A DNA stretch of 5,674 nucleotides from Acidobacteriota bacterium (GTDB lineage: Bacteria > Acidobacteriota > Terriglobia > Versatilivoradales > Versatilivoraceae). Below the pieces are notes generated by a model. The model was not told the DNA's origin. It did not search any database and worked only from the letters and a program-made list of their open reading frames with translations. The first letter of the stretch is position 1. Each line of letters opens with the position of its first letter. The DNA lies in the NCBI GenBank assembly GCA_026706225.1, contig JAPOZE010000623.1, forward strand, positions 1 to 5,674. The letters run 5' to 3'. Positions 1 to 5,674 of this stretch are shown one piece after another. Both the position numbers and the translations under genes were made by a program.

Positions 1-1528
1 CCGAAATCCTCCCTCCCATTCCCGCCGGCCGCCCATCCAGGGAAATTTCCAGCAGGTTCTCCCCCTGGCGCGGCCGCACTTTCCGCAACCGATACTCCAA
101 CCACTGCCCCAGCCAGGGATCGATGCGATTGGCATAGTCGCGCCGGCAGATCTCCCGCTCCAGGGACTGGCCGTTCAACAGCAGGGTGAGGCGATCGGCC
201 GTCAGCAGGTTGGCGACGTAGAGCTTGAGAACGACCTGGCTGATCCGTTCCGCCCCGCCCTCGATGTCGTCTGAAACGGTAAAGGGAATGGAATAGCGCT
301 TGCCCGCATCGCCGGCAGGCATCCTCAGGGGCAGAGTGGCCCGGTAGCCCATATCGACTGCCCCCTTGGAGCGGCGGTGCAGCAGGTAGTGCTTGTCGGC
401 TTCCCGGATCAGGTCCGGGTCCCCCAACTCGGTCAGGACCCGCCGTTCCCTGTCCCCCAGCGGCCATCGCAAAAACCAGGCGTAGAGCCCGTCCACGCCG
501 CGCCTCCGGTAGTTGGCGGCGGCGGCGCGAAAATTCTCGCACGTGGGAAAGAGGACCTTGAGCGCCGACGGGTCGGTTCCGGTGGCCTCGTCTCCGACGT
601 AGGGCGCCAGGACGCCGTAGACGGCGATATCCCGGTCGTGAGCCGCTTCGACGAGCCAGTCGACCGGCATGTCCACGTCCAGCGTGAAATCGATATAGAG
701 CATGGGCGCCAGGTAGTCGACCAGGCCCTCCCGGATCCAGGTCCGCACGTCCAGCCCCTGCTTGAGGCACATCTCCTCGGTGGGATAGACCCGGGCCCCG
801 ACCTGCCCCGCCTTGCCGGGACGATTGCGGACCGCTTCGGAGATCCTGGCCACCCATTCGGTCAACACCGGGGTCATGGCCGGCACATCCTGCGGTCTCA
901 GGAACAGCGGCATGCCGCCCGGGGCCGCCGCGAAGTCCAGCTCCACCCCCTCGGTGGCGTATTCGGTGGCCAGTTCCTTCAGCACCGCATATTGGTGGTC
1001 GCGCACGAACTCGTGGGCCAGGCCCCGTCCGCCCTCGGGGACCTTGTACTTGTCTTCCAGCCCCCCGTAGGAGGCCATGCGCACGCTGGCGAAGAAGTCC
1101 ATCCCTTTCTCATGGGCGCGGTCGATCAGCACCGTCAGCGGGTCCAGGCCCCGGTCGATCAGGCTCTGCATGTTCTCCCAGGTGCGCCAGTAGGCGGTGA
1201 TCGGGAAGGGGCGCATGTCGGCCCCGAAGCGCTGGCCGACCCGGGAGGGATAGAAGAGGCCGTCCCCCCGCTCCACCCCGTAGACAAAGGTATCCACGGC
1301 CGTTCCGGCCACCTCGTCAATCGGCACCCAGGCCTCCTCCATGGTCATGGGGGGCTCGAACACGTAGAGGTAGTAGTGCCGGGCGTCGTTGTAGTATAGG
1401 GTCCGCATCCTGGGCCCGGACTGCTTGCCGGGGAGCGGCTCGGCCGGGAGGCCAGCCGAGGAGCCGGCCGCTCCCGCTCCCCCGGCAACGGTAAGGGTCT
1501 GCATGAATTTGCGACGGGACAGGCTCAT
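1..1528 (-). CDS. Tat-exported glycoside hydrolase-like TIM-barrel protein, second tandem copy, 3' end cut by window
   Basis: The reading frame is open from ATG at 1528 to the left edge: 509 complete codons, lacking about 19 residues by comparison with the upstream paralogue. The N-terminus MSLSRRKFMQ is a twin-arginine (Tat) signal (R5, R6) followed by a small, glycine/alanine-rich segment, so export in folded form is likely. The mature protein starts with a strand carrying NDARHYYLYVFEPPM (about 47-61), then FASVRM (146-151), then EGVELD (193-198) with E196 and D198 as candidate active-site acids, and GVDGLYAWF near 345-353. From about residue 412 a beta-rich domain follows (NGQSL near 452). 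This order resembles uncharacterised glycoside hydrolase-like TIM barrels with a C-terminal beta-sandwich; the substrate is unknown. It aligns to the 1571-3157 gene without any net insertion or deletion at a constant offset of 1629 bases. It lies 42 bases after that gene and is probably cotranscribed. The Shine-Dalgarno (GGGAAGA, 4 bases before ATG) is weaker than that of its partner. Confidence 0.88.
   Translation of the reverse strand, partial: MSLSRRKFMQTLTVAGGAGAAGSSAGLPAEPLPGKQSGPRMRTLYYNDARHYYLYVFEPPMTMEEAWVPIDEVAGTAVDTFVYGVERGDGLFYPSRVGQRFGADMRPFPITAYWRTWENMQSLIDRGLDPLTVLIDRAHEKGMDFFASVRMASYGGLEDKYKVPEGGRGLAHEFVRDHQYAVLKELATEYATEGVELDFAAAPGGMPLFLRPQDVPAMTPVLTEWVARISEAVRNRPGKAGQVGARVYPTEEMCLKQGLDVRTWIREGLVDYLAPMLYIDFTLDVDMPVDWLVEAAHDRDIAVYGVLAPYVGDEATGTDPSALKVLFPTCENFRAAAANYRRRGVDGLYAWFLRWPLGDRERRVLTELGDPDLIREADKHYLLHRRSKGAVDMGYRATLPLRMPAGDAGKRYSIPFTVSDDIEGGAERISQVVLKLYVANLLTADRLTLLLNGQSLEREICRRDYANRIDPWLGQWLEYRLRKVRPRQGENLLEISLDGRPAGMGGRIS
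1005..1291. repeat. Direct repeat copy 1: 287 bases identical to 2634-2920
   Basis: I compared the two tandem genes base by base at the offset of 1629. Every base from 1005 to 1291 matches 2634 to 2920; the flanking bases 1004 (c versus a at 2633) and 1292 (a versus g at 2921) differ. The block covers codons 80-174 of both genes, including FASVRM. It is the core of a longer, diverged tandem duplication (1-1528 versus 1630-3157). Confidence 0.95.
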
Positions 1529-1544
1529 GGGATCTTCCCAATGC

Positions 1545-1569
1545 CTGGTGTCCTGTTACGGAACACCGG
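1545..1569 (-). other. Intercistronic hairpin between the tandem genes
   Basis: On the minus strand, CCGGTGTTCC and GGACACCAGG flank the six-base loop GTAACA. The core stem pairs GGTGT with ACACC and CC with GG with one bulged base; outside it a wobble and one more pair can form. It begins two bases after the stop of the upstream gene. No T-run follows, so it is not a standard intrinsic terminator; it could protect a processed 3' end or reduce translation of the downstream gene. The short palindrome GGGAAGATCCC (1539-1529) directly before the next ATG contains that gene's weak Shine-Dalgarno. Confidence 0.4.
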
Positions 1570-1570
1570 T

Positions 1571-3157
1571 CTATGCTTTCGGCGTGGTCGGATAGAACCC
1601 GTAGTCGACCCGGACTTCCACCCACTCCACCGAAATGCCCACTCCCATGTGAGGCGGGCGCTCATCCAGGGATATTTCCAGCAGGTTCTCACCCTTGCGG
1701 GGCCGCACCTTCCGCAGGTGAAACTCCAGCCACTGTCCCTGGTAGGGAACGATATTGTCGGCGTAGTCGCGCAGGCAGATCTCGTCCGCCAGCGACTGGC
1801 CGTTCAGCAGAACCGTCAGCCGGTCGGCGGTCAGCAGGTTGTCGATATGCAGCTTCAGAACGACCTTGCGGATCCGCTCCGCCTTGCCTTCGATGTCGTC
1901 TGAAATCGAGAAGGGGATGGGGTAGCGCTTGCCGGGTTCGGGGCCGGGAATCTTCAGCGGCAAACCGGCCGGGTAGCCCATTTCGGACGACCGCTCGGAC
2001 GAGCCGTGAAGCACATAGTGCTTGTCGGCTTCCCCGATCAGCTCCGGGTCCCCGATCTCTGTCAGGATGCGCCTTTCCGTGTCGCCCAACGGCCACTGCA
2101 TGAACCAGGCATAGAGGCCGTCGACGCCGCGCCTCCAGTAATTGGCGGACGCCGCCCGCACATTTTCGGGAGTGGGGTAGATCCTCTTGGGAGCCGCCGG
2201 CGCCGACCCGGTGGCTTCATCCCTGATATAGGGCTGAAGGGTGCCGTAGACGGCGATGTCCTTGGCATGAGCCGCTTCGATGACCCAGTCGATGGGCATG
2301 TCCACGTCCAGGGTAAAATCGATATAGAGGATGGGCGCCAGGTAGTCGACCAGGCCGTCCCGAATCCAGGTCCGCACGTCCAGGCCGTTCTTGAGGCACA
2401 TCTCCTCGGTGGGATAGACCCGGGCCCCGACCTGCCCGGGCTTGCCGGGCCGATTGCGGACGGCATCGGAGATCTTGGCAACCCACTCGGTCAGCACCGG
2501 GGTCGTCGCCGACAAATCCTCCGGCCTCACATAAAGAGGCATTCCCCCCGGCGCCGCGGCGAAGTCCAGCTCCACGCCCTCGGTGGCATATTCGGTGGCC
2601 AGTTCCTTCAACACCGCGAACTGATGGTCGCGAACGAACTCGTGGGCCAGGCCCCGTCCGCCCTCGGGGACCTTGTACTTGTCTTCCAGCCCCCCGTAGG
2701 AGGCCATGCGCACGCTGGCGAAGAAGTCCATCCCTTTCTCATGGGCGCGGTCGATCAGCACCGTCAGCGGGTCCAGGCCCCGGTCGATCAGGCTCTGCAT
2801 GTTCTCCCAGGTGCGCCAGTAGGCGGTGATCGGGAAGGGGCGCATGTCGGCCCCGAAGCGCTGGCCGACCCGGGAGGGATAGAAGAGGCCGTCCCCCCGC
2901 TCCACCCCGTAGACAAAGGTGTCCACGGCCGTTCCGGCCACCTCGTCAATGGGCACCCAGGCGTCTTCCATGGTCATGGGGGGCTCGAACACGTAGAGGT
3001 AGTAGTGCCGGGCGTCATTGAAATAGAGGGTCCTTTTCTTGCGCCCCTTCTGTTTTCCGGGGAGCGGCTCGGCCAGCAGGCCGGCAGAGGAGCCGGTCAC
3101 TCCCGCTCCGCCGGCAACAGTGAGGGCCTGCATGAATTTGCGACGCGTAACGCTCAT
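1571..3157 (-). CDS. Tat-exported glycoside hydrolase-like TIM-barrel protein, first tandem copy (528 aa)
   Basis: This complete gene runs from ATG at 3157 to TAG at 1573-1571. The frame stays open upstream to 3370, but I chose 3157 because a strong GGAGGTGA Shine-Dalgarno precedes it, the protein then begins with a Tat signal (MSVTRRKFMQ, R5-R6), and the tandem paralogue starts at the same residue. A plausible signal-peptidase site lies near A29. The predicted barrel covers about 43-375: NDARHYYLYVFEPPM (47-61), FASVRM (146-151), EGVELD (193-198; E196 and D198 are candidate catalytic acids), NGLDVRTW (257-264), GVDGLYAWF (345-353) and ERRILTEIGDP (361-371). Residues about 412-522 are beta-rich (LLNGQSL near 450-456) and look like a jelly-roll or galactose-binding-like domain. 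It is probably the first gene of a two-gene unit. Hydrolase activity is inferred from fold-level resemblance; exact family and substrate are not known to me. Confidence 0.92.
   Translation of the reverse strand: MSVTRRKFMQALTVAGGAGVTGSSAGLLAEPLPGKQKGRKKRTLYFNDARHYYLYVFEPPMTMEDAWVPIDEVAGTAVDTFVYGVERGDGLFYPSRVGQRFGADMRPFPITAYWRTWENMQSLIDRGLDPLTVLIDRAHEKGMDFFASVRMASYGGLEDKYKVPEGGRGLAHEFVRDHQFAVLKELATEYATEGVELDFAAAPGGMPLYVRPEDLSATTPVLTEWVAKISDAVRNRPGKPGQVGARVYPTEEMCLKNGLDVRTWIRDGLVDYLAPILYIDFTLDVDMPIDWVIEAAHAKDIAVYGTLQPYIRDEATGSAPAAPKRIYPTPENVRAASANYWRRGVDGLYAWFMQWPLGDTERRILTEIGDPELIGEADKHYVLHGSSERSSEMGYPAGLPLKIPGPEPGKRYPIPFSISDDIEGKAERIRKVVLKLHIDNLLTADRLTVLLNGQSLADEICLRDYADNIVPYQGQWLEFHLRKVRPRKGENLLEISLDERPPHMGVGISVEWVEVRVDYGFYPTTPKA
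2634..2920. repeat. Direct repeat copy 2: 287 bases identical to 1005-1291
   Basis: This is the partner of the block at 1005-1291, in the same orientation and 1629 bases apart. It lies inside the first tandem gene, over codons 80-174. Confidence 0.95.
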
Positions 3158-3159
3158 GG

Positions 3160-3167
3160 TCACCTCC
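3160..3167 (-). promoter_or_regulatory. Strong ribosome binding site fixing the 3157 start
   Basis: The minus strand reads GGAGGTGA, with GGAGG five bases from ATG at 3157. It is an almost ideal match to the 16S rRNA anti-Shine-Dalgarno and decides the start against the longer open frame reaching 3370. Confidence 0.85.
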
Positions 3168-3339
3168 AAAGATTTCCGTTGGCCGCTGCCTCGAGCCGGC
3201 GGGTCCGGCCTGCCTGCCCGGGGCCGGAAAGCTGACTGGTCCTGTCGGGGCCGGGTCATAAGGGCAGAAGCAATGGGACGCCCGAACCCCGGAACGCTTG
3301 CGCCGCGACCCCGGGCGGTTTCCCTTCTCTCGAAAACAG

Positions 3340-3400
3340 CCGCATTTTTTGGAGCCCTTATCTTATACAATTCTCAACCATCCAGTTACAGATTTAGGGT
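3340..3400. promoter_or_regulatory. AT-rich divergent promoter candidate region
   Basis: The gap 3158-3418 (261 bases) separates divergent genes and must carry promoters for both unless one is read through. Its only AT-rich part is about 3340-3400. On the plus strand TACAAT (3366-3371) matches the sigma-70 -10 box at 5 of 6 positions and would give a leader of about 40 bases for the lipoprotein gene. On the minus strand TATAAG (3367-3362) also matches at 5 of 6 and would give a leader of about 200 bases. The two overlap, so the promoters might compete. I find no good -35 box at proper spacing on either strand. The rest of the gap (about 3170-3340) is GC-rich and I recognise nothing in it. Confidence 0.3.
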
Positions 3401-3402
3401 TG

Positions 3403-3410
3403 AAGGGGGG
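3403..3410 (+). promoter_or_regulatory. Ribosome binding site of the lipoprotein gene
   Basis: AAGGGGGG ends eight bases before ATG at 3419. With the lipoprotein signal that follows, it supports this start. Confidence 0.7.
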
Positions 3411-3418
3411 ACAAGACC

Positions 3419-4975
3419 ATGAACGGCCTCAGGAAATTCACTCGATGGGTGTTGCCGGCGGCCCTGGCCTGCCTGGCGGGTTGCGGGGGGACGCCGCAAT
3501 CGGAACCGGGTACGGCTACGGATCCGGGCACGCCTTCGCCGGACCGCCAGCGCCGAATTATCGTCAACGACGATGGAGAAGCGGAGCCCATCGGCAAGGA
3601 CCGGCCGCGGGAAGCCTACCTGGCCCAGCGCTTTCAGGACGCGGTGGGTTCCCAGGTCGACTCCTACTTCATCTGCGTGGGCAGCACCGACCGCGGACCC
3701 GCCACCGGAAAGAAGGCCCGGCTTCAGGACACCCAGAACCGCTGGTATCCGGCAATGAAGGCGCCGCCGGAAATAGACCGGATGACCCGAGCCTACCTGG
3801 AAGCCGCCCGGGAAGCCGGAATGGAGATCTTCGCCTCCATCCGGATGAACGACATCCACGACGCCTGGGCGCCCCGCCTCACCTATCCCCTGAAAATGGC
3901 CCGGCCCGACCTCTTGCTGGGCGCCAGAGCGGACCACGCCCCCGACGCCGTCATGCGCGCCTTCTGGTCGGGATTCGACTATGCCAAGGAAGAGGTCCGC
4001 CGCCATTTCCTGGATTTCATTCGCACCTACTGCCGCCAATACGACTACGACGGACTCGAACTGGACTACTTTCGCCATCCCCTGTTCTTCAAGCTGGGAG
4101 AGGAGCGGCAGCACCTGGACACCATGACCGGGTTCGTGCGAAGGGTCCGCGGCATCCTGGGCGAGATCGGCCGGGAACGGGGCAGGCCCTACCTGCTGGC
4201 CATACGCGTCCCCGACACTCCCGCAATGGCCCTCAGAACCGGCCTGGACGTGGAGCAGTGGATGCAGGAAGGCCTGCTGGATCTGCTGATCGTGGGGGGC
4301 GGCTACATGCCCTACGCCGGCCGGTTGCAGACATTCGTCGACCTGGCCCACCGGTATGGGATCCCGGCCTATCCCTGCATCAATCACTTTCGCGAACCTG
4401 TGGCCATGCGCAGCCTGGCCTCCAACTTCCGGGCACTGGGAGCCGACGGGGTCTACCTGTTCAACTACTTCGGGGTCGATTCAGGCATGGAAGGGGGGCG
4501 CATGGTTCCGCAGGTAAGCGACAGTGCCGAACGCCGCAAGGTCTTGAGCCAGATGGGCGATCCGGCAACGCTCCAGGGACTGGAGAAACAGTTCCCGGCC
4601 GACAACGGAACTTCCATGTTCTATGGCGGATTCACCAACCCTCAGGGGCAGTTTCCCGTGAGGCTGATGGAAGCCGGGCCGATCGAGCTGGTGGTGGGCG
4701 ACGAGTTGGGGGATGCGGAGCAGCCGCCAAGCGAGCTGCTCCTGACAATCAGCGTCGCGGATGTGGCCTCCGGCGAAGGCATCGCCGTCGAGGTCAACGG
4801 CGCCCGAGTTCCCTCCGAAAGCCTGGTGCGCACCGGGGCAACCTCCTTTGCGGCCCGGCTGAGGAAGGAACCCCTCAAGCGGGGCCGCAACAGCATCGTC
4901 GTCCTGCCGGGCCCCAACTCGACCGGGCGGCTGTCCTCCAGGGTGACGGGACTGGAGCTGCGGGTGAGGTATTGA
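3419..4975 (+). CDS. Lipoprotein, glycoside hydrolase-like TIM barrel with C-terminal beta domain (518 aa)
   Basis: The N-terminus has basic residues, a hydrophobic stretch and the lipobox LAGC (19-22), so C22 should be lipidated and the protein membrane-anchored. A Pro/Thr/Asp-rich linker (24-43) leads to the first barrel strand, IIVNDDGEAEP (47-57). Further marks are FASIRM (138-143), YDYDGLELDYFRHP (208-221; E214 and D216 candidate acids), GLDVEQW (275-281), GADGVYLFNYF (341-351) and ERRKVLSQMGDP (371-382). The C-terminal part (about 412-518) is beta-rich with a VNGARV strand near 459. The same motifs occur in the same order in the two minus-strand genes, so all three are paralogues; this one is distant from the other two, which resemble each other closely. 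The ELDYFRHP form is reminiscent of GHL10-type hypothetical glycoside hydrolases (PF02638-like), recognised from memory only. ATG at 3419 follows AAGGGGGG by 8 bases. It is divergent from the tandem pair and convergent with the SDR. Confidence 0.92.
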   Translation: MNGLRKFTRWVLPAALACLAGCGGTPQSEPGTATDPGTPSPDRQRRIIVNDDGEAEPIGKDRPREAYLAQRFQDAVGSQVDSYFICVGSTDRGPATGKKARLQDTQNRWYPAMKAPPEIDRMTRAYLEAAREAGMEIFASIRMNDIHDAWAPRLTYPLKMARPDLLLGARADHAPDAVMRAFWSGFDYAKEEVRRHFLDFIRTYCRQYDYDGLELDYFRHPLFFKLGEERQHLDTMTGFVRRVRGILGEIGRERGRPYLLAIRVPDTPAMALRTGLDVEQWMQEGLLDLLIVGGGYMPYAGRLQTFVDLAHRYGIPAYPCINHFREPVAMRSLASNFRALGADGVYLFNYFGVDSGMEGGRMVPQVSDSAERRKVLSQMGDPATLQGLEKQFPADNGTSMFYGGFTNPQGQFPVRLMEAGPIELVVGDELGDAEQPPSELLLTISVADVASGEGIAVEVNGARVPSESLVRTGATSFAARLRKEPLKRGRNSIVVLPGPNSTGRLSSRVTGLELRVRY

Positions 4976-5016
4976 GTGGTCAGTGGTCAGTGATTAGTGG
5001 TCAGTTGTTAGTTGTC
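4975..5016 (+). repeat. Heptamer tandem array AGTGGTC, six units
   Basis: Six 7-base units follow without gaps: AGTGGTC, AGTGGTC, AGTGATT, AGTGGTC, AGTTGTT, AGTTGTC. The first base of the array is the last base of the lipoprotein stop codon TGA. Units decay in similarity away from the gene. Degenerate heptamer arrays between genes are known in several bacterial phyla; function is unsettled. Confidence 0.9.
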
Positions 5017-5063
5017 AATTCCGTGAAGGTTGTTCATACGGGCTAAATCCGAGAAACTGAGTG

Positions 5064-5099
5064 GGGTGCTACCAAGTCACAGTATGCTTGGCTGCACCC
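5064..5099. other. Hairpin between the inverted heptamer arrays
   Basis: GGGTGC (5064-5069) pairs with GCACCC (5094-5099) and CCAAG (5072-5076) with CTTGG (5087-5091), separated by a 2x2 internal loop (TA against CT), leaving a 10-base loop (5077-5086). No T-run follows on either strand, so it is not a textbook intrinsic terminator. It sits inside the larger stem that the two heptamer arrays can form and may help separate the two convergent transcripts. Confidence 0.5.
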
Positions 5100-5105
5100 A
5101 AAACG

Positions 5106-5140
5106 CTTCACTGATCACTGACCACTAGCCACTGACCACT
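5106..5140 (-). repeat. Inverted heptamer array AGTGGTC, four good units and one decayed
   Basis: Read on the minus strand the units are AGTGGTC, AGTGGCT, AGTGGTC, AGTGATC and a degenerate AGTGAAG. The array starts two bases after the SDR stop codon, so both convergent genes run into the same repeat in the same sense. Segment 4982-4999 can pair with 5109-5126: 18 consecutive pairs, one of them G-U in RNA. Confidence 0.88.
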
Positions 5141-5142
5141 GC

Positions 5143-5674
5143 CTAATACAGTCCTCCGGTGGCGCCGCCGTCGGCCACCAGCACCTGGCCGGTGATGTCG
5201 TCGGCGGCCTGGCTGCACAGGAACACCACCAGCGAGGCCAGCTCCGAGGCCTCGCCCAACCGCCCCACGGCTGTTTGCCCCGCCCACTGGGATTCGATCC
5301 TCTCGACGGATTCTCCCTGCTTTTCAGCCTCCCGGGCCAGCAGGTCGCCGACCAGGGGGGTCTTGAAGACTCCCGGGCACACGGTATTGACCCTGACGCC
5401 CTCCCGTCCGAATTCCTGGGACAGCAGCTTGCTCAACGCCGCCACCCCTGCCCGGTAGACCGAGGAGAGGTAGTAGGGAGGATGAGGATCCTTGACGGCC
5501 ACGCTGGTGATATGGACAATCCGGCCCCACTTGCCCTGGACCATGTGAGGAATCACCCGCCGGCACAGGCGCACCACCGGCAGCAGCACGCCTTCGAATC
5601 CGGCCCGCCAACCGGCCTCGTCGTGCGAGAAGAAGTCGCCCATCTGGGGGTGGCCCACGTTGGTAATCAGGATG
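5143..5674 (-). CDS. Short-chain dehydrogenase/reductase (SDR) with atypical active site, N-terminus beyond window
   Basis: The frame is open from the right edge to TAG at 5145-5143, giving 176 visible C-terminal residues. Because it starts with ILITNVG, which matches the NNAG strand of classical SDRs (seen as TNVG), about 80-90 residues including the Rossmann glycine motif must lie outside; the GTG at 5658 is internal and not a start. Visible SDR marks, numbered from the edge, are GRIVHITS with catalytic-type S57, VRVNTVCPG after the active site, GEASELASLVVFLCS, and the C-terminal ITGQVLVADGG. Thirteen residues after S57, where classical SDRs have Tyr, stands S70, and the Lys four further on is R74 (SSVYRAGV). 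It may be an NAD(P)-dependent oxidoreductase of the FabG-like group or a non-canonical relative. A group of SDRs with LSN..LR at this place is known to me in outline. The substrate is unknown. It converges on the lipoprotein gene; the promoter is outside. Confidence 0.9.
   Translation of the reverse strand, partial: ILITNVGHPQMGDFFSHDEAGWRAGFEGVLLPVVRLCRRVIPHMVQGKWGRIVHITSVAVKDPHPPYYLSSVYRAGVAALSKLLSQEFGREGVRVNTVCPGVFKTPLVGDLLAREAEKQGESVERIESQWAGQTAVGRLGEASELASLVVFLCSQAADDITGQVLVADGGATGGLY

Noticed and set aside
1..3157. Transposon or integrated element as cause of the duplication
   Set aside because: No transposase, terminal inverted repeats or target-site duplication is visible around the tandem copies; simple tandem duplication explains them.
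377..3235. Long plus-strand frames opposite the tandem genes (377-1399 and 2006-3235)
   Set aside because: They lie exactly antisense to the two paralogues, at the same 1629-base offset, and are a by-product of GC-rich codon use. Composition is Gly/His/Val/Pro-rich with no recognisable domain or ribosome binding site.
3314..3350. Terminator-like GCGG...CCGC stem followed by a run of T on the plus strand
   Set aside because: The stem is short, the loop long, and no plus-strand gene lies upstream that would need it.
3158..3370. 71-residue N-terminal extension of the first tandem gene, using ATG at 3370
   Set aside because: The extension is Arg/Pro/Gly-rich, would bury the Tat signal inside the protein, is absent from the tandem copy, and a strong Shine-Dalgarno favours 3157.
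3298..5046. Long plus-strand frame overlapping the lipoprotein gene in another phase, and a minus-strand frame at 3386-4387
   Set aside because: The 3419-4975 frame has a lipobox, a ribosome binding site and motif-level homology to the two neighbours; the alternatives are low-complexity Arg/Pro/Gly or Val/Gly-rich.
4975..5140. CRISPR array
   Set aside because: The repeat is only 7 bases, runs without spacers, and is degenerate; no cas gene is visible.
5143..5658. SDR gene starting at GTG 5658
   Set aside because: The frame is open to the edge, and the residues before it (ILITN) match the conserved SDR strand leading into NNAG, so the true start is outside the window.

Overview
This is a 5.67 kb piece of a GC-rich bacterial chromosome. 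It holds four protein-coding genes and no RNA gene, CRISPR array, transposase or phage gene that I can see. Tat and lipoprotein export signals, GC-rich codon use and a heptamer repeat between genes suggest an uncultured environmental bacterium of the Acidobacteriota or Planctomycetota kind. That assignment is impression only, because no marker gene is present.

Layout. Positions 1-3157 (minus strand) hold two tandem, closely related genes transcribed in the order 3157 to 1571, then 1528 to beyond the left edge, with a 42-base gap between stop and start. Both encode secreted proteins with a twin-arginine signal, a probable TIM-barrel resembling uncharacterised glycoside hydrolases, and a C-terminal beta-rich domain. 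Positions 3158-3418 are a 261-base intergenic region from which transcription diverges. Positions 3419-4975 (plus strand) encode a lipoprotein that is a distant paralogue of the two tandem proteins, with the same domain order and shared motifs. Positions 4976-5142 are a convergent intergenic region holding two inverted arrays of a degenerate 7-base repeat and an internal hairpin. Positions 5143-5674 (minus strand) encode the C-terminal part of a short-chain dehydrogenase/reductase (SDR) that runs off the right edge.

How the genes may work together. Three copies of one enzyme-like fold in one divergent locus, two sent through Tat and one anchored as a lipoprotein, look like a small set for handling a carbohydrate or glycoconjugate in the envelope or periplasm. 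The substrate cannot be read from the sequence. The SDR may belong to a different unit, since it converges on the lipoprotein gene and is separated from it by the repeat arrays.

The most notable observations are: (i) a 287-base stretch of perfect identity between the two tandem genes, although other parts differ at about one base in three, which suggests recent gene conversion or an assembly artefact; (ii) inverted heptamer arrays that start right at the stop codons of both convergent genes; and (iii) an SDR whose YxxxK catalytic motif reads SxxxR. I see no convincing new defence or mobile system.
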